Shown: positions 35,543-44,942 of the stretch, one piece after another
Position numbering within the stretch: position 1 is the stretch's first letter
Layout of the letters: the number at the start of each line of letters is the position of its first letter
Assembly (NCBI GenBank): GCA_016786565.1
Contig: JAEUVY010000116.1
Coordinates: 1-49,854 of the forward strand
Direction of reading: 5' to 3'
DNA length: 49,854 bases
Source: Flavipsychrobacter sp.
Lineage (GTDB): Bacteria; Bacteroidota; Bacteroidia; Chitinophagales; Chitinophagaceae
Made by a program: the position numbers and the translations under genes
The notes under the pieces: generated by a model
What the model was told of the DNA's origin: nothing
Seen by the model: only the letters and a program-made list of their open reading frames with translations
Databases searched by the model: none

Positions 35543-36562
35543 ATGAACGCTGAGTATAAAAAAATAGTGCAGTCTGTTCGCATGAAACAGTTCGCGCCCG
35601 TATATCTGATAGACGGGGAAGAGACTTTCTATCTCGACAAACTCACTGAACTATTTGAAACAGCAATACTCACCGAAGCCGAACGTGATTTTAACCTCAC
35701 TATCCTCTACGGCAAAGATGCACAGTGGAATGATGTATTAGGTGCCTGCCGTCGCTTCCCGATGTTTGCCGAAAAACAGGTGGTAATTCTTAAAGATGCA
35801 GGCAGCCTGCGCGGAAGTGATGAGGAAAAAGGATTGAACTCACTACTCAGCTACGTTGAAAAACCATCACCGGCAACCATCTTTTTGATCGAGCATCCTT
35901 TTAAAAAGGCTGACACCAAGACGAAATTTGTCAAGCGTGTAAAGGAGAAAGGCGTGCATTTCACGTCCGAAAAGATAAAAGAAGACAACCTCCCTTCTTG
36001 GATAGAAGATTTTGGCCGCGAATCCGGTTTCATTATCGAACGTCCGGAAGCGGAGATCCTCGCCTCTTACCTTGGTGCCGACCTGCAAAAGATCTCCAAC
36101 GAGATCGAGAAGATCCGGATCAACGTTCCCAACGAGCCAAAACTCACCCGCGACCTCATTCAGAAGTATATCGGGATCAGCAAGGAATATAACATATTCG
36201 ATTTCCCCAATGCGCTTACCGCACATAATCCGGAGAAGTTGTACAATATGCTTACCTACTTTCTCGCCAACCCCAAGGCGGCACCAATGCCATTGTTGGT
36301 AGGAACTTTGTTCACACACTTCAATCGCATGTACATGGCACATTTCGTACAGGGGCGCAGTGATAAGGAAGTTGCTGCCGCTCTCGGAATGTCTCCGTGG
36401 TTCGTAAAAGATGTACTTGCGGCAATTCCCCATTGGCCACTTCCACGCGTCGAACGCGCACTTATGCTGCTGGGCATCTATAGCGGCAAGGCGGTGGGCA
36501 TTAATAACACCGCCAACGACAGAGAACTGTTGAAAGAGATGGTAGGTCGTATTCTTGAGTAG
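35543..36562 (+). CDS. holA: DNA polymerase III delta subunit
   Basis: 339 aa from the Met at 35543 (MNAEYKKIVQSVRMKQFAPVYLIDGEE). The long upstream open frame from 35309 lies over the divergent DUF1835 start and is not part of the protein. Features are those of HolA: the YLIDGEETFYLDKL segment, domain II with LPSWIEDFGRESGF, and domain III ending GKAVGINNTANDRELLKEMV. As part of the clamp loader it opens the beta clamp on DNA. No terminator is clear after it. Confidence 0.93.
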   Translation: MNAEYKKIVQSVRMKQFAPVYLIDGEETFYLDKLTELFETAILTEAERDFNLTILYGKDAQWNDVLGACRRFPMFAEKQVVILKDAGSLRGSDEEKGLNSLLSYVEKPSPATIFLIEHPFKKADTKTKFVKRVKEKGVHFTSEKIKEDNLPSWIEDFGRESGFIIERPEAEILASYLGADLQKISNEIEKIRINVPNEPKLTRDLIQKYIGISKEYNIFDFPNALTAHNPEKLYNMLTYFLANPKAAPMPLLVGTLFTHFNRMYMAHFVQGRSDKEVAAALGMSPWFVKDVLAAIPHWPLPRVERALMLLGIYSGKAVGINNTANDRELLKEMVGRILE

Positions 36563-36686
36563 GCATATTTTGCAATATCCCCTATTGCTCGCTACATGAC
36601 ACGTACCGCAAACTCATGTCATAGCTTTAATAACAAACTTTTTGTAGTTTTATAACTGAACCAATATATTATAGAAAACTGTTCAT

Positions 36687-37424
36687 ATGGATACCCCGCT
36701 CCATTTTGTTATTGTTGACGACGACAAGGTCCATAATCAGATATGCACCTTTGCTATCAGACAGCACAATGCTTCATCAAAGGTTACCAGCTTCAGCGAG
36801 CCGGTAAATGCGTTGGAATACATTAGAAACACATTTACAGGAAACGAAGACCATCCTACCATACTGCTGTTAGACCTTAATATGCCCATTATGGACGGTT
36901 GGCAGTTTCTGGAGGAACTTAAAAACTGCGAATGTAATATTCGGGCAAAACTCGACGTGTATATTCTAACATCGTCTATCGATGAAAGAGACAGGCAACG
37001 CGCCCGACTTGACCCCACAATAAACGGTTTCCTTGAAAAACCGCTGTCACCCTACCAGCTTAGTACCATGAGTCTGGTGCAGAGAATCAAGCATGCTAAC
37101 AATGATGCTTTAGCCCGCGGTGACCGCCATTTTTCTTACGAGATCGATGACGAGCACCGTTCCCTGCTGGAGCAGATCACTCCTCACTTTGTGCTGAACG
37201 AGGTATGTAATGTGCGTAACGTCCTGAGAGACATACGCAGCAAAAAGAAGGGCATGTCCCAGAATTTGCAGGTGAATTTACTTGCTGAACAGATAAGCGC
37301 ATTCCTGATCGCAAACGGTTTCGCCTATAACCTAAGTGGAGACCCACTGATCAATGCAAGGGGAATGGACCTCAAAGCAGCGGGAACACTCAACAACTTC
37401 ATGAGGCAGGAACGCGGAACGTAA
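36687..37424 (+). CDS. Response regulator with unrecognised C-terminal domain
   Basis: 245 aa. The CheY-like receiver domain (about 1-130) has the acidic cluster D11-D13, phospho-acceptor D63 (LLDLNMPIMDG), a Thr in YILTSS and Lys in FLEKPLSPYQL. Residues about 140-245 are not a known DNA-binding or enzymatic output: no HTH, HD or GGDEF motif is seen. They are helical and amphipathic (LLEQITPHFVLNEVCNVRNVL). No kinase gene is adjacent. It is an orphan regulator, possibly acting through protein contact. Confidence 0.85.
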   Translation: MDTPLHFVIVDDDKVHNQICTFAIRQHNASSKVTSFSEPVNALEYIRNTFTGNEDHPTILLLDLNMPIMDGWQFLEELKNCECNIRAKLDVYILTSSIDERDRQRARLDPTINGFLEKPLSPYQLSTMSLVQRIKHANNDALARGDRHFSYEIDDEHRSLLEQITPHFVLNEVCNVRNVLRDIRSKKKGMSQNLQVNLLAEQISAFLIANGFAYNLSGDPLINARGMDLKAAGTLNNFMRQERGT

Positions 37425-37489
37425 CCTTGCCCGGGACTCCATAGCACTTGCTCCGGGAAAAAACCGGCGTGTACGTTATTTGTAAATGT

Positions 37490-37915
37490 TTAGTTCTTCT
37501 TTTTCTTCTCTGCCTTCAGTAGCTTGTCTATGCCGGGCGAGCTGGTAACAAATCGGAAAGTACCGAAGTGACCTGCAGAGTCCAATGTAAAACTCAGGGT
37601 CTTACCTCCGGCCACAGAAAATTTTGTCTTGAACACCGCCAAACCCGGATTCTCGTCTTCTTTATCAATGCCAAGGAACCCGAACGATTGGATCTTGCCG
37701 TATTCACTGTAGTATTCCTTTAGCGACTTCTCGCTCCACGACTGATCCAACCACCTTGCCATGTCCTTTTCATACGGCCACATAGCTTTTATGCTATCGC
37801 CCTGCATGGCGTTATAATAAGACACAAACCTACCCATCACTTTTTCATATACTTGTTGAGACTGAGAAAACCCGATTATCGGCGCAAAAATCAAAATGAC
37901 GAGCATCTTTTTCAT
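37490..37915 (-). CDS. Small secreted protein, possible NTF2-like fold
   Basis: 141 aa. A signal peptide (MKKMLVILIFAPIIGFSQ) is followed by a helix-then-sheet domain (VMGRFVSYYNAMQGDS ... KTLSFTLDSAGHFGTFRFV) resembling DUF3887/NTF2-like periplasmic proteins. The C-terminus is lysine-rich (KKKKN). No catalytic motif. It is convergent with the orphan response regulator and divergent from the S46 peptidase gene. Function unknown. Confidence 0.75.
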   Translation of the reverse strand: MKKMLVILIFAPIIGFSQSQQVYEKVMGRFVSYYNAMQGDSIKAMWPYEKDMARWLDQSWSEKSLKEYYSEYGKIQSFGFLGIDKEDENPGLAVFKTKFSVAGGKTLSFTLDSAGHFGTFRFVTSSPGIDKLLKAEKKKKN

Positions 37916-38024
37916 AGTACGAATATAATATTAATCACTCAATTATATAAACTACACCTCACATCGTCAGTTCTCTGATTTATCCCCCCATTTTTCACCC
38001 ATATTAAATGTGGATGATCGTCAC

Positions 38025-38032
38025 TACATTTG
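38025..38032 (+). promoter_or_regulatory. Putative -7 element of the S46 peptidase gene
   Basis: TACATTTG, a full match to TAnnTTTG, 21 nt before the start codon at 38054. No TTG at the ideal -33 position. Confidence 0.5.
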
Positions 38033-38053
38033 TAAGCTTAAAATCAATAATTA

Positions 38054-40204
38054 ATGAAAAAACTTTTCCTGCTTTTTGCAGCAGTGTTTACACTGCAGGG
38101 AGTAAAAGCCGACGAGGGTATGTGGATACCCATGCTCATTGGTAAGAACTATGATGAGATGCAGCGCCTTGGTCTTCGTCTTACAAAAGACGACCTGTAC
38201 AACATCAACAACAGCAGCCTGAAAGACGCCATTCTTCAGTTTGGCGGCGGCTGTACTGCCGAAATGGTTTCTGACAAAGGGCTCTTACTCACCAACCACC
38301 ACTGCGGATACGATGCAATTGCAACGTTGAGCACAGTCGATCGCAACCTGCTCGACAATGGTTTCTGGGCTAAAAGCATGGACGAAGAACTACCTGCAAA
38401 AGGAGTTACCGCGCTCTTCCTGCAGCGGATGGAAGACGTTACCGACGAGGTAATGCAGGCTATCGGCGGTGCAACCGGCGAAGAATACAACAAGAAATTT
38501 GAGGCGATCGCCAAAAAGATCGAGGAAAAAAACACAAACGGTGGCAAGTTGGTTGCCAACGTTAAGTCATATTTCAACGGCAATCAGTTCTTCCTGTTGA
38601 TCTACAAACGCTACACCGACGTTCGTTTGGTGGGTACACCTCCGAAATCATTGGGCAAATATGGTGGTGATACCGATAACTGGATGTGGCCACGTCACAC
38701 TGCGGACTTCTCTATGTTCCGTGTATATGCTGACGAAAACAATCAGCCTCGCGCCTACGATCCGGCAAACGTACCCTTCCGTCCTAAAAAATACCTGACC
38801 GTATCAGCAAAAGGTGTTAACGAGGGTGATTATGCGATGATCATGGGCTATCCGGGTCGCACCAACCGTTACGAAGTATCTTATGGTGTTGACCTGGCGG
38901 TTAATGTTACCAACCCGTCTATCGTTGATTGCCGCGACCTGCGCCTCGCGATCATGAAGCGCCATATGGACAAAGACAAGAAAGTTTATCTGCAGCTCAC
39001 TTCATCTTACTCTCGTATCGCAAACTACTGGAAGTACTTCATTGGACAGACAGAACAACTGAAGCGTCTGGATGTTGTAAACCAGAAAAAAGCAAGTGAA
39101 GAGAAATTCATGGATTGGCAGCGCAAAAACGGAAAAGATGCAGGCCTCATGAACGAATTCGGCAAGATCTATGCAGACTACACTCCCTACGCGAAACATG
39201 CGGTTTATTACAGCGAAGGTTTCCGTGCTCCCGCCCTCACTCGTATGGCTGCCAGCCTGAAGCCACTGTATGACGCTTACGAAAGGCACAATGGCAAACT
39301 GGTAGAAGACACACTGAAAAAGTACGTCAATATTGCCAAAAACGCGTATGGTGTTCTGGTTAAGGAATACGAAGCAGGTACAGACAAAGAACTGTTCGCT
39401 GAAATGACACGCCTTTATTACATCAACGTACCTAAAAATCAGCACCCTGCTATCTACAGCAGTATCCTCGCCGGTTCCGACGGTAAGAGTAAAGCTCCTT
39501 ATGTAACCTACACTTCTACAGTGTACAAAAACACTTTCCTTACCGACAGCAATAAATTCAATGCTTTCTGCAAGGCACCTTCTTATTCAAAACTGAAGAA
39601 TGATGCTGCATTTAAGTATGCATACAGCTTCATTTCGAACTACAGCAAGAACTATCAGGGCAAAGTAGAAGCGTTCAGCAACAAAAAAGCTGATCTGTCA
39701 CGCGAATACGTAGCACAGCTCATGCAGATGAACAAGGGTAAAAAACTGTATCCTGACGCAAACTCAACAATGCGTATCACTTACGGCACTGTTAAGAGCT
39801 ACGAAAAAGTGGATGGTGTTCAGTACAACTACTACACTACCCTCGACGGTCTGATGGCTAAGTACAAACCAAACGACGAAGACTTTGATGTTCCTCAGGA
39901 TCTGGTTAGACTGTACAAAGACAAAGACTATGGCAAATATGCCGACCAAGACGGCACATTGCATACCTGCTTCATTACCAACAACGACATTACTGGTGGT
40001 AACTCAGGCAGTCCATGTATGAATGCTAAAGGCGAATTGATCGGTACTGCTTTTGACGGCAACTGGGAAGCAATGAGCGGCGACATCGCATTCGACAAAA
40101 ACTACAAGCGTACGATCGTATGTGACATCCGCTTCGTTCTTTTCCTCATCGACAAACTCGGTGGTGCTAAGAACGTGATCAAAGAAATGGACATCCGTTA
40201 CTAA
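38054..40204 (+). CDS. S46-family dipeptidyl peptidase (DPP7/DPP11 type)
   Basis: 716 aa with a signal peptide (MKKLFLLFAAVFTLQGVKA). The S46 catalytic features are present: LTNHHC with His at 82-83, DTDNWMWPRHT with Asp at 206/208, and S651 in GGNSGSP. The family releases N-terminal dipeptides in the periplasm, DPP7 preferring hydrophobic P1 and DPP11 acidic P1. The segment FDGNWEAMSGD resembles my memory of DPP7-type enzymes, but the assignment is not certain. Together with the S9 and S8 peptidases this suggests peptide-based nutrition. A strong terminator follows. Confidence 0.95.
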   Translation: MKKLFLLFAAVFTLQGVKADEGMWIPMLIGKNYDEMQRLGLRLTKDDLYNINNSSLKDAILQFGGGCTAEMVSDKGLLLTNHHCGYDAIATLSTVDRNLLDNGFWAKSMDEELPAKGVTALFLQRMEDVTDEVMQAIGGATGEEYNKKFEAIAKKIEEKNTNGGKLVANVKSYFNGNQFFLLIYKRYTDVRLVGTPPKSLGKYGGDTDNWMWPRHTADFSMFRVYADENNQPRAYDPANVPFRPKKYLTVSAKGVNEGDYAMIMGYPGRTNRYEVSYGVDLAVNVTNPSIVDCRDLRLAIMKRHMDKDKKVYLQLTSSYSRIANYWKYFIGQTEQLKRLDVVNQKKASEEKFMDWQRKNGKDAGLMNEFGKIYADYTPYAKHAVYYSEGFRAPALTRMAASLKPLYDAYERHNGKLVEDTLKKYVNIAKNAYGVLVKEYEAGTDKELFAEMTRLYYINVPKNQHPAIYSSILAGSDGKSKAPYVTYTSTVYKNTFLTDSNKFNAFCKAPSYSKLKNDAAFKYAYSFISNYSKNYQGKVEAFSNKKADLSREYVAQLMQMNKGKKLYPDANSTMRITYGTVKSYEKVDGVQYNYYTTLDGLMAKYKPNDEDFDVPQDLVRLYKDKDYGKYADQDGTLHTCFITNNDITGGNSGSPCMNAKGELIGTAFDGNWEAMSGDIAFDKNYKRTIVCDIRFVLFLIDKLGGAKNVIKEMDIRY

Positions 40205-40227
40205 TACGGAGATCATTTACTGATTCA

Positions 40228-40262
40228 AACGAAAGCGGCGGGTTTATCCCGCCGCTTTCGTT
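40228..40262 (+). terminator. Rho-independent terminator after the S46 peptidase gene
   Basis: A perfect 15-bp stem (40228-40242 with 40248-40262), GC-rich with a TTTAT loop, followed by TTTTC. Confidence 0.92.
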
Positions 40263-40285
40263 TTCAAGACACAGCAAAAACGCCC

Positions 40286-40316
40286 TTTTGCTGTTCCCTG
40301 CCAATACAGTATTTTG
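40286..40316 (+). promoter_or_regulatory. Putative promoter of ligA, very close to the start codon
   Basis: TTTTG at 40286-40290, a 19-bp spacer, and TATTTTG at 40310-40316 (one T short of TAnnTTTG). Only 5 nt separate it from the ATG at 40322, so the transcript would be leaderless or nearly so. Confidence 0.5.
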
Positions 40317-40321
40317 CAGCT

Positions 40322-42418
40322 ATGTATTCAGCGCAGGACGAACGTAGCCTTTTTGAAAAGGCCAAATACCTACTCGACAATAACGAATCTGATGAAAGAA
40401 CTACAGCCGAACAACTTCGGGCTGTTATCGTCTATGCCGACTGGAAATACTACGTTCAGAACCAACCAACCCTTGCCGACAAAGAATATGATACGCTGTT
40501 CGCGAAACTGAAACAGATCGAAGCAAAGCACCCCGACCTTATTACGCCCGACTCCCCCACCCATCGAGTGGCAATGGGTCTCAGCGAGCGTTTCCCGGCA
40601 GTGAGCCATCTGGTGCCCATGCTCAGCCTCGATAACACGTACAATGCCGACGACCTTACAGATTGGGATCGCCGCTGCCGGGAACTGGCCGGCACCGAAA
40701 ACATTACCTACTGCATTGAACCCAAATATGACGGGGCAAGCGTATCTATAATTTACGAGAACAACCTGCTAACCCGAGGTGCCACACGTGGTGATGGTGT
40801 AATGGGCGAGGATGTAACGGTTAACGTAAAGCAGATCAAATCGATCCCGCTTTCAGCAAAGCTCAAAGAATATGGCATACGCCAGATAGAGATACGGGGT
40901 GAGATAGTCATTCACAAGAAGGTGTTTGAAGAATACAACAAGCAACGTATTACCGACGGACTGGCGCCATTGGCCAATCCGAGAAATGCCGCCTCAGGCA
41001 CACTCCGCATACTGGACCCGGCCGAGGTGCGCAAACGCGGACTGAATGCCATCCTCTACCATATCAGTGACTATACAATGGAACCAGGTGCGTCTCGTCC
41101 CGAAGCTCTGGGCACCCATTTCGGATCGTTGAATTGGCTCTACGACCTTGGATTCCCGTCCCCTGCAAAAGAAATGAAGGTGTGCAATTCTATCGCTGAG
41201 GTGATAGAATATTGCGCAGATTTCGAAGGCCGTCGCGATGATCTTCCCTTTGAGGTAGATGGCCTCGTGATCAAGGTCAATGACTTTGCCCTGCAGGACC
41301 GTATGGGCATGACCTCGCACCACCCTCGTTGGGCGGTAGCCTACAAATTCAAAGCCCGTCAGGCAACAAGCAAGCTCAGGAGAGTGGAGTTCCAGGTGGG
41401 TCGCGTAGGCACCATAACCCCTGTAGCCAAGATAGACCCGGTGCATATTGGCGGCGTCACCGTCTCCTCTATTTCCCTGTTCAACGAAGATGTGATACGC
41501 GAAAAAGACGTGCGCATTGGCGATACGGTACTTGTGGAGCGGGCAGGCGATGTGATCCCATACATAGTAAAACCATTGTCCGAGCTACGCGATGGCACAG
41601 AGGAACCTATCGTTTACCCCACAACCTGCCCGGCTTGCGCCAGCCAACTGGAGAAACTACCGGAGGAAGCAGCGTGGAGGTGCATCAACATCAGTTGCCC
41701 GGTACAAGTGGTAGAGAGGATCATCCATTTTGCCAGCAAAGACGCGATGGACATCAGAAGCCTGGGCAACGCCAACGTCCAGAAATTCCATGATATGGGG
41801 CTGCTCCCCGATATACCGGGCATTTACCGCATCGACTGGGATAAGGTAAGGACGCTGGAAGGTTTCGGAGAAAAATCGGTTACCAACCTGCAGCAGGCAA
41901 TAGACAATTCTAAAAAACAACCGCTCTACAGGGTCATTTTCGGGCTCGGCATCCGTCATGTGGGCGAAACAACCGCTAAAACGCTGGCTTCAGCTGTGGG
42001 GCATATAACTGACTTTTATGAATGGGATGTCGAAAAACTGACCACCCTTCAGGACATCGGCCCAAAAGTCGCCACCTCTGTTGCCGACTTTTTTGCCCGC
42101 ACCGAGAATCGAAACATGATCGATATGCTGGCCGAAGCCGGCGTCAATCTAAAAAACGATCACAAGAACCAGGCTCCTGTCGACGGCGCCCTCTCAGGAA
42201 AGACCTTCCTGTTCACGGGCACACTCAGCCGCTTCAAACGCAGCGATGCCGAGGCGATGGTGGAAGAAAAGGGAGGCGCGATATTGGGTGGCGTCAGCAG
42301 CAAACTCAACTACCTTGTAGTAGGTGCCGACGCCGGCTCCAAGCTGGAAAAAGCCAAAAAACTGGGCACTATCAATATCCTCACAGAGGACGAATTTATG
42401 ACGCTCATTCAAGGGTGA
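40322..42418 (+). CDS. ligA: NAD-dependent DNA ligase
   Basis: 698 aa, full length. Domain Ia with the YYVQNQPTLADKEYD NAD-binding signature, adenylation K135 in EPKYDG, the OB fold, the C4 zinc finger (CPAC ... CINISC), helix-hairpin-helix repeats and a C-terminal BRCT domain (about 622-698, FLFTGTLSRFKR) are all present. It seals nicks in replication and repair using NAD+. The start at 40322 is needed to keep the first helix. It is flanked by terminators, so it is probably monocistronic. Confidence 0.98.
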   Translation: MYSAQDERSLFEKAKYLLDNNESDERTTAEQLRAVIVYADWKYYVQNQPTLADKEYDTLFAKLKQIEAKHPDLITPDSPTHRVAMGLSERFPAVSHLVPMLSLDNTYNADDLTDWDRRCRELAGTENITYCIEPKYDGASVSIIYENNLLTRGATRGDGVMGEDVTVNVKQIKSIPLSAKLKEYGIRQIEIRGEIVIHKKVFEEYNKQRITDGLAPLANPRNAASGTLRILDPAEVRKRGLNAILYHISDYTMEPGASRPEALGTHFGSLNWLYDLGFPSPAKEMKVCNSIAEVIEYCADFEGRRDDLPFEVDGLVIKVNDFALQDRMGMTSHHPRWAVAYKFKARQATSKLRRVEFQVGRVGTITPVAKIDPVHIGGVTVSSISLFNEDVIREKDVRIGDTVLVERAGDVIPYIVKPLSELRDGTEEPIVYPTTCPACASQLEKLPEEAAWRCINISCPVQVVERIIHFASKDAMDIRSLGNANVQKFHDMGLLPDIPGIYRIDWDKVRTLEGFGEKSVTNLQQAIDNSKKQPLYRVIFGLGIRHVGETTAKTLASAVGHITDFYEWDVEKLTTLQDIGPKVATSVADFFARTENRNMIDMLAEAGVNLKNDHKNQAPVDGALSGKTFLFTGTLSRFKRSDAEAMVEEKGGAILGGVSSKLNYLVVGADAGSKLEKAKKLGTINILTEDEFMTLIQG

Positions 42419-42441
42419 TCACCCATAACTTTACCCTGAAC

Positions 42442-42473
42442 ACAAAAGAAGAGCACTTCAGCTCTTCTTTTGT
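42442..42473 (+). terminator. Rho-independent terminator after ligA
   Basis: A perfect 13-bp stem (42442-42454 with 42461-42473) with a 6-nt loop ACTTCA; the descending arm is T-rich and is followed by CATTTTC. It separates ligA from the Kdo gene cluster. Confidence 0.88.
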
Positions 42474-42507
42474 CATTTTCGGGCTATTTATGGTCGCATT
42501 ATAACAA

Positions 42508-42536
42508 TTGTTTGTGCTATCGTCTTAGTATCTTTG
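42508..42536 (+). promoter_or_regulatory. Putative promoter of the Kdo/8-amino-Kdo gene cluster
   Basis: TTG at 42508-42510, an 18-bp spacer, then TATCTTTG at 42529-42536, a full match to TAnnTTTG. The first start codon is 19 nt downstream. This is one of the clearest promoters in the window. Confidence 0.65.
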
Positions 42537-42555
42537 CAACCTTAAATCTCACATT

Positions 42556-43761
42556 ATGCCCGGAACAGAACTTTTCGGATCTGAAGAACGCAAAGAAATA
42601 AACGATGTGCTGGAAACAGGCATCCTTTTCCGTTATAACCACGATCAGCAGCGCAACGGTGTCTGGAAGGCACGCGATTTCGAAGCTGAAGTGAAAAAGA
42701 TAACAGGTGCCAAATTCGCGCACGCAGTAGCAAACGGCACCGCGGGCATAGCTACCGCTCTGGCTGCATCCGGCATTGGTACGGGCGATGAAGTTATCGT
42801 TCCGCCATTCACCTATATCGCAACGATAGAAGCTGTGCTCTTTTTGGGTGCTATTCCGGTTTTTGCTGAAATTGATGAGACGCTTTGTCTGAGTGCCGAA
42901 GGCATTAAAGCAGCCCTCACACCAAAGACCAAGGCGGTTTGCCTTGTGCACATGTGCGGTGCCCCGGCCGAAATGGACAGCATCATGCAGGTAGTTAAAG
43001 ACAACAACCTGATACTTGTTGAAGACGCAGGACAGGCGTTTGCGGCATCCTACAAGGGCACAAGCACCGGTCTCTTCGGACAAGCGGGCAGCTATTCATT
43101 CGACTTTTTCAAAATTGCTACCGCCGGCGAAGGTGGTGTTCTCGTAACAAACGACGAAGCCACATACAAGCTCGCCGACTCTTATGCCGATCACGGTCAC
43201 GACCACGTAGGAAACAACCGTGGCATGGAACAGCACCCTATTCTTGGCTTCAACTACCGCATCAGCGAGTTGCACGCCGCAGTAGGTGTTGCCCAGACAC
43301 GCAAAGTACCGCACATCCGCGAGGTGAACCGCAAATACAAAACAATGCTTACTGAGATACTGTCTCAGACCGAAGGCATCTCATTTGCTACCATCGCCGA
43401 CCCCGATGGCGACTCAGCAACATTCCTCAACATACTGATGCCCGACACAGAAACTGCTGGTCGCACAGTTGCTGAGTTCAATAAAGCAGGCGTTACCGGT
43501 TTCAATTACTGGTTCACCAATATGTACCACTTCATCAACCAGTGGGATCACATTAAAGGCCTCAAAACTGCCTCTAAACTCCCGGCTCAATTGTTGGGTA
43601 CACCACAAGACTACAACAACCTGAACCTTCCTAAGTCACAAGAGGTTATCGGAAGGCTCATTTCTTTTGGCATCCGTTGCACCTGGACTGAAGACGAGGT
43701 AAAAGCACTGGCAAACAAAATTGCCGCTTGCGCTAAAGCAGCAATGCCTGTGAACGCTTAA
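42556..43761 (+). CDS. kdnA: DegT/DnrJ/EryC1-family PLP aminotransferase, KdnA type
   Basis: 401 aa. It has the sugar-aminotransferase fold with the PLP Lys at K186 (FDFFKIATAGEGG) and the NYRISELHAAVG segment. Shewanella KdnA is a member of this family that aminates the C8 aldehyde of oxidised Kdo to give 8-amino-3,8-dideoxy-Kdo. The assignment rests on its position as first gene before a KdnB-type dehydrogenase, kdsA, a KdsC-like phosphatase and kdsB, 40 bp from the next gene. By family alone it could aminate another nucleotide sugar. A clear promoter precedes it. Confidence 0.85.
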   Translation: MPGTELFGSEERKEINDVLETGILFRYNHDQQRNGVWKARDFEAEVKKITGAKFAHAVANGTAGIATALAASGIGTGDEVIVPPFTYIATIEAVLFLGAIPVFAEIDETLCLSAEGIKAALTPKTKAVCLVHMCGAPAEMDSIMQVVKDNNLILVEDAGQAFAASYKGTSTGLFGQAGSYSFDFFKIATAGEGGVLVTNDEATYKLADSYADHGHDHVGNNRGMEQHPILGFNYRISELHAAVGVAQTRKVPHIREVNRKYKTMLTEILSQTEGISFATIADPDGDSATFLNILMPDTETAGRTVAEFNKAGVTGFNYWFTNMYHFINQWDHIKGLKTASKLPAQLLGTPQDYNNLNLPKSQEVIGRLISFGIRCTWTEDEVKALANKIAACAKAAMPVNA

Positions 43762-43801
43762 AAGATCGCGAAACAAGTTTTATCATTTTCGAACAACCAA
43801 C

Positions 43802-44881
43802 ATGTTCAAGAATTTCAAAAATATTGATAAGGTCGTTTTCGGCAGGGGCAGTTTCTCTATGCTGGAGAGCATCCTCGAGGAAAAACGTCACGAAAACGGG
43901 AAGTTCTTCCTATACGTCATCGACAACTTCTTTAAAGGGAAAGACCTAGAACAGCGTATTCCTGCAAAACCGGGCGACATCGTAAGGTTCATCGACGTTG
44001 ACCCCCACGAACCTACTACCGACCAGATAGATCAACTGCGCGATGAGGTACTTCGCGACCACGGTTTGCCGGCCGGTGTCATTGGCATAGGCGGTGGCAG
44101 CATCATGGATATTGCCAAGGCTGTGTCCCTCATGTTCACCAACGAGGGTTCTTCTACCCTGTACCAAGGGCTTAATCTTATTAAGAAACCTGGCATTTAC
44201 CACCTCGGTATTCCTACCATTTCTGGTACGGGTGCCGAAGTATCTATGACTGCCGTTCTTACAGGCCCCGAAAAGAAACTGGGACTTAAGTGCGAATGGA
44301 CCATCTTCAATCAGGTAATCCTCGATAGCGAACTAACTGCTACCGTTCCCGTAGACAAATGGTTGTACACGGGCATGGACACATATATTCATTGTATCGA
44401 ATCTGAAATGGGTACATTGAATAACGCCTACAGCCATGCCTATGCCGAGCAGGCACTGAAATTGTGCAGGGAAATATACCTTGGTGACAAGGCTGGCCAA
44501 ACTCCTGAAAATGATGATAAGTTAATGGTTGCCAGCATGATGGGTGGACTTAGCTTAACTTATTCTGAAGTTGGAGTATGCCATGCATTATCATACGGAC
44601 TGTCTAAGATACTGGGCGAAAAGCACTGCTATGCCAACTGTATCGCCTTCCAACACCTTGAGGATTATTATGGCGAAGGGGTTCGCGAACTGAAACAAAT
44701 GCTGGTTCAGCACAATGTTACTTTGCCTACCGGCCTCAGCAAAAGCTGGTCAAACGAACAGATCACGGCAATGGCACACGTAGCGTACAACCTGCCGCAC
44801 ATGTGGAACCACGCCATCGGGCCTGACTGGAAAGAAAAGGTGACAATAGAGTCAATTGAAGCGCTATATCGCAGAATGTAA
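43802..44881 (+). CDS. kdnB: Iron-containing alcohol dehydrogenase, KdnB type (Kdo 8-oxidase)
   Basis: 359 aa, group III metal-dependent dehydrogenase. The nucleotide motif GIGGGSIMD (95-103) and SGTGAE are present. The four metal ligands are conserved as D193, H197, H261 and H275, with the spacing known in FucO (D196, H200, H263, H277); the non-ligand His that follows in FucO is Tyr here (Y265). KdnB oxidises the C8 hydroxyl of Kdo to an aldehyde for KdnA. Position between the aminotransferase and kdsA supports this. It lies 61 bp before kdsA. Confidence 0.85.
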   Translation: MFKNFKNIDKVVFGRGSFSMLESILEEKRHENGKFFLYVIDNFFKGKDLEQRIPAKPGDIVRFIDVDPHEPTTDQIDQLRDEVLRDHGLPAGVIGIGGGSIMDIAKAVSLMFTNEGSSTLYQGLNLIKKPGIYHLGIPTISGTGAEVSMTAVLTGPEKKLGLKCEWTIFNQVILDSELTATVPVDKWLYTGMDTYIHCIESEMGTLNNAYSHAYAEQALKLCREIYLGDKAGQTPENDDKLMVASMMGGLSLTYSEVGVCHALSYGLSKILGEKHCYANCIAFQHLEDYYGEGVRELKQMLVQHNVTLPTGLSKSWSNEQITAMAHVAYNLPHMWNHAIGPDWKEKVTIESIEALYRRM

Positions 44882-44942
44882 ATTTGCAACGAACTGAAAT
44901 TCAATATTTTAAAAACAACAACGAAACAATAAATTCAAATAA

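Noticed and set aside
35867..36433. 188-codon minus-strand open frame opposite holA
   Set aside because: Antisense shadow of holA with no leader, domain or promoter.
36594..36622. Inverted repeat ATGACA/TGTCAT before the orphan response regulator gene
   Set aside because: Six-bp arms with a 14-nt spacer and no nearby promoter match; easily chance.
37434..37466. Possible terminator after the orphan response regulator gene
   Set aside because: Only five G-C pairs and one wobble with a long loop, and the downstream run is A on the plus strand; too weak.
41329..41793. 154-codon plus-strand open frame inside ligA
   Set aside because: Alternate-frame shadow of ligA, rich in Arg/Gln/Gly; no independent signal.
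42517..43083. 188-codon minus-strand open frame opposite the KdnA-type gene
   Set aside because: Antisense to a conserved aminotransferase and crosses its promoter; no supporting feature.
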